64,000 nucleotides of DNA from Sitta carolinensis (lineage: Eukaryota > Chordata > Aves > Passeriformes > Sittidae). Below the pieces are notes generated by a model. It made no database searches and was not told the DNA's origin. It worked only from the letters and a program-made list of their open reading frames with translations. The first letter of the stretch is position 1. Every line of letters begins with the position of its first letter. The stretch covers positions 37,880,243 to 37,944,242 of the forward strand of contig CM063283.1 in assembly GCA_032173965.1 (NCBI GenBank), in the 5' to 3' direction. The position numbers and the translations under genes were made by a program. Below, piece after piece: positions 61,881 to 64,000 of this stretch.

Positions 61881-63306
61881 ATTGGAGCAAGAATATCTGA
61901 TAGAATCACAAAAGAAAATATATTCAGGCATAATATAATAATATAGATTTCCAAATTCCCTTCTATCTTTTACTCCAAAGATGACATATGTCTCTTAAAA
62001 ATAATTATACATTCTTACATTTTAAAACATAAATTACTGTAAAAAGACTGGCAAAAAGAAGTCTTTATTTCACAAAACCACTCTAAGTCAATGAGGAATC
62101 CATCTTCTAAAATCAGATAAGTGGTACGCAAATCTAACACAATAATCCAGAGGACTAATTTTAAACATAAGCGCTACAAAAGGATAAATAAAAGCAGAGG
62201 GGAAAATTTACATATTACATTAATTATCATAAATGAAAATAAAAGAAATACAACAACTATTCATGAAACTTTGCAGTCTTTGGACGTATAGAAAACTAGA
62301 TACTTTTACCAAGGAGAAGTTCATCCAGTTTTTGACAGCCTCAGAGATACATTCCTTTGTTAGACACTAATTAATTTTAGAAATAATGTATAAGAGGAAT
62401 GAGGTTGAAATAATCACAATGAAATACAAAGAAAATAAAATAATTTTTATTTAATGTAAGTTTTTAGATTATATTTTTTAAAAAAAGTGAGTTAGAAACT
62501 GCATAATTTCTTAGACAGCTTTATTGTATACTGTCCTACAAAATTTAGAGAAGTGTTCCAAATCCCGTTGTAACAGATTTTGGTCTTCTACTACTAATAC
62601 ATTATTAAAACCATTAATATTAATAAAGGGGAAAAAATGAGGCAATTCTATTAAGAAAATGTAGTATTATTTTCAGTAATATCTGCATCTGCTCTCATAG
62701 ATTAAAATCAAACTTGTCATTATATAAAACACTATACCTAAAAATGGAAATTTGTTTCTAAGAACAATCAAGGATATGAGAACTCATTAAGAGTTGAAAG
62801 ACTTCTGTTAAACAAAAGCAGAATACTTGAAAATGCTTAGAAATCAACATAACTACCTACAGCCGGCAAAAATATATTAGTAAAAAAGAAAGGGATTCAG
62901 TTTTATAGTGCTCTTGATCATGCAGTCATTTCCAGCTGCAGAATACTGATGCAAATCATTATAATTTTAATATTTCTAAGAAGGTAAGTATGTATGTGTA
63001 CTCAAAACCAAACTCATTGGAATCTGTGAATTAAAATTTCTGTGACTTTCTATTATTTACTTCTATTGTTGGAAAACTGAGTATAAAAGCATTTCCTTTA
63101 TCAAAGTGCCAGATAATTTTGACTTGCAAATAAGGCCCAAAATGTCAATATTTGGATGGCCCATAATAAGTGTATACTTTCTGCATATTTCACTGAAAAC
63201 ATAGTCCCTTTTACTGCTTTTGTCAGAGCTTAAATAAAGAAACCAATTTAGGAACTACTTTGCCAAAAAGCTCCCCTGAATAATAATTCAGTGAATATAT
63301 AAAGAA
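61881..63306. other. AT-rich sequence with no recognised gene
   Basis: No gene, repeat family or long low-complexity tract recognised. Confidence 0.5.
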
Positions 63307-63819
63307 GTGATAACTATTTCTTTACAAATATATGTCCTGAAAATATGTATTCCAGTTATGAATGAGAATATATGCCTGATTTATAGACCAGCCAATGTTA
63401 TTTTACAGAATAAAGGGATCATTAGAAGTAATGACTTTCCTCTTCACTTAATTTCAAACTTTTCTTTTTCTGTTATGATTTCTCAGAAAGTTGCATCTTT
63501 TGTCCCTCAAAAAAAATACACAAAAATGTATTACCCTAACAAGAAAGAGACATTTAGCTATAAAAGAAAAAAAGTATCTCCAAGTAGCTGGAACTCAACA
63601 GGTATAATCAGAGATACCTTGAGTAGAAGCTCTTTCAAACACTTGAGATGTACAGCAGTTTGTCACTCTGTGTCCTCCACCTGGCTGCTACAGGTTGAGT
63701 TACTGATTTTTATCCAGCTACAAGAACTTTTAGCAGAATCATGTTTTATGAACCATGGCTATGTCATAGGTCTCAAATTGTTAGATGTAGGCATATTTTT
63801 CCCATTTACTACAGACTAG
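63307..63819 (+). other. Longest open frame of the window, product not recognised
   Basis: A frame of 170 codons whose first ATG is at 63358, leaving 153 residues. The peptide is rich in Ile, Ser, Lys and Phe, has a basic middle (KKETFSYKRKKVSPSS) and a hydrophobic C-terminal third (TWLLQVELLIFIQLQELLAESC). There is no signal peptide, zinc-binding spacing or catalytic motif that I can name. Base composition is like the surroundings, which argues against a real exon. In 64 kb of such AT-rich DNA a single frame this long is only mildly unexpected. No promoter or poly-A context was seen. It is listed as unexplained rather than as a gene. Confidence 0.15.
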
Positions 63820-64000
63820 AATATGGATAACTATGTAGTGAATCTTAATTTTAAAGTATGCACGAACCTTAAGATTTGCAAGTGCTGTGAATGGATCATC
63901 TAAACTCACTATGTGCTTTCCTAGCTCTGAATTTCCACAGAAGTACCTTGGTGTGACCTCCTTAGGAACCTTTAAGTAAACCAGCATGAGCAGCCCACAG
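63820..64000. other. Sequence at window end, nothing recognised
   Basis: Ordinary sequence running off the window edge. No feature supported. Confidence 0.4.

Noticed and set aside
1..64000. CRISPR arrays, operons, riboswitches or bacterial-type terminators
   Set aside because: Repeat content and structure are those of a bird nuclear genome. No spaced identical repeats or dense gene clusters are present.

Overview
The window looks like nuclear DNA from a bird, most likely a songbird. Its background is AT-rich and gene-poor. Interspersed through it are many 5'-truncated CR1 LINE copies, the dominant non-LTR retrotransposon of birds. Several ERV long terminal repeats with avian character and numerous microsatellites and A-runs are also present. 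I found no Alu, L1 or other mammal-type repeats and no bacterial gene organisation. The species is an inference; I could not search a database.

I could not identify any confident protein-coding gene. Nearly all open frames of 60 to 154 codons lie inside CR1 copies, LTRs, microsatellites or random AT-rich DNA. The best coding candidate is a 200-bp stretch at 9084-9283 on the + strand. It is GC-richer than its surroundings, open in one frame and framed by AG and GT splice dinucleotides, but I do not recognise the protein. The longest open frame of the window (63307-63819) has no recognisable domain.

Layout: 1-9 kb is mostly plain AT-rich sequence with one CR1 copy (2612-3353) and a long TA/TG microsatellite (7944-8107). 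From 9 to 28 kb there is the exon-like segment followed by seven CR1 fragments on both strands. From 28 to 36 kb the sequence is almost repeat-free apart from pure A-runs and AAAC repeats. From 36 to 44.3 kb lies the ERV-rich part. It holds a 620-bp solo LTR on the - strand (36334-36953) with 6-bp target duplications, a CR1 copy, an ERV-like block and long LTR-like sequence (38555-40465) bracketed by a diverged direct repeat, another CR1 copy, a TTCC repeat, and a 692-bp solo LTR on the + strand (43585-44276), again with 6-bp target duplications. From 44.3 to 52.3 kb almost nothing is recognisable. From 52.3 to 57 kb there is a long pure TA repeat, a GC-rich patch, and CR1 copies in both orientations around a possible LTR insertion. 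From 57 to 64 kb there is a pyrimidine-rich patch, one CR1 tail and the 170-codon open frame.

The elements do not form a functional system. They are independent insertions into what is probably intergenic or long-intron DNA. The most precise results are the two solo LTRs, whose ends are fixed to the base by matching TG...CA termini and perfect hexamer duplications.
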